Assembly (NCBI GenBank): GCA_964353255.1
Contig: CAYGVJ010000141.1
Location: 1 to 13,784 of the forward strand
DNA: 13,784 nucleotides
Reading direction: 5' to 3'
From: VFZS01 sp964353255
GTDB taxonomy: Bacteria; Acidobacteriota; Terriglobia; Bryobacterales; Bryobacteraceae
The translations under genes and the position numbers were made by a program. Every line of letters starts with the position of its first letter. Positions within the stretch are counted from its first letter, which is position 1. Positions 13,661-13,784 of the stretch are shown piece by piece. The notes beneath the pieces were generated by a model that did not search any database, was not told where the DNA came from, and saw only the letters and a program-made list of their open reading frames with translations.

Positions 13661-13784
13661 TGATCGGAGAGGTGCCCGTAGTCCGTACGTGGTGCGAGAT
13701 TGCCCCCGTGAGGCACCCCCGGGCCGGGAGACCCATAAGCGCTAACTTAAGGGGAAAGCGCCTCCTTTTCGTGGCGCAAGCACT
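13661..13784 (+). ncRNA. Possible start of a structured RNA, running off the window
   Basis: No reading frame of note lies between the hairpin ending at 13622 and the window end. The stretch has several potential stems: GGTGCC (13671-13676) with GGCACC (13712-13717), GCGCT (13739-13743) with AGCGC (13757-13761), and GCGCC (13758-13762) with GGCGC (13773-13777); the last two compete. The segment around 13726-13754 (GGGAG, CCCATAA, CTTAAGGGG) faintly recalls the 3' half of 6S RNA, but I cannot confirm this and the 3' side is missing. A leader of a downstream gene is an equal alternative. Strand is assumed. Confidence 0.2.

Noticed and set aside
1..13784. CRISPR arrays, tRNA or rRNA genes, transposase or phage genes
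   Set aside because: I looked for regularly spaced direct repeats, tRNA-like arms and mobile-element proteins and saw none; the repeats present are inverted and non-coding.

Overview
The window looks like chromosomal DNA from a high-G+C Acidobacteriota bacterium, probably of the Bryobacterales/Solibacterales type. That placement is inferred from gene content and was not tested by any search. The supporting features are Tat-exported aldo/keto reductase and DUF362 proteins, a DUF6599-like lipid-free secreted protein, a small secreted beta-rich protein of a kind I associate with Acidobacteria, a winged-helix AAA ATPase beside a large TPR protein, and a consistently G+C-rich coding background with long antisense shadow frames.

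Layout, left to right. (1) 76-1278, minus strand: a PLP-dependent DegT/DnrJ/EryC1-type sugar aminotransferase followed by a hairpin terminator. (2) 1337-2050, plus strand: an AlkD-like HEAT-repeat DNA alkylation repair protein, transcribed divergently from the aminotransferase across a gap that holds two adjacent perfect palindromes. (3) 2051-3136, minus strand: a Tat-exported DUF362 protein whose stop codon directly abuts that of the alkD-like gene. (4) 3202-5192, plus strand: a Tat-exported aldo/keto reductase with two C-terminal 4Fe-4S motifs, coupled by an ATGA overlap to a secreted DUF6599-like protein. (5) 5191-6877: a restriction-modification cassette made of a PD-(D/E)XK nuclease (plus) and a DPPY-motif DNA methyltransferase (minus). 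The two genes converge, the stretch is visibly lower in G+C, and it is bracketed by degenerate repeats in inverted orientation. (6) 6882-8512, minus strand: ruvA-ruvB of the Holliday-junction branch-migration complex, without ruvC. (7) 8608-9876, minus strand: a winged-helix plus AAA ATPase of unknown role. (8) 9907-10054: a non-coding element with 22-23 bp terminal inverted repeats, similar to a MITE or REP element. (9) 10059-12143, minus strand: a 694-residue TPR protein with an N-terminal membrane/signal segment. (10) 12192-13136, plus strand: miaA, tRNA dimethylallyltransferase. (11) 13259-13582, plus strand: a small secreted protein with a candidate ECF-sigma promoter and a strong 3' hairpin. 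(12) 13623-13784: no gene, but hairpin-rich sequence that could be the start of a structured RNA running off the window.

Most of the window is ordinary housekeeping and repair (ruvAB, miaA, alkD-like) mixed with lineage-specific envelope/redox genes. The accessory part is the restriction-modification cassette between the DUF6599-like gene and ruvB. Its two flanking repeats sit directly against the neighbouring stop codons, which suggests insertion at an intergenic repeat site. This is the best candidate for something not previously described. The MITE-like element between the TPR and ATPase genes is second. No tRNA, rRNA, CRISPR array or transposase gene was seen, and no gene-free stretch exceeds 300 bases.
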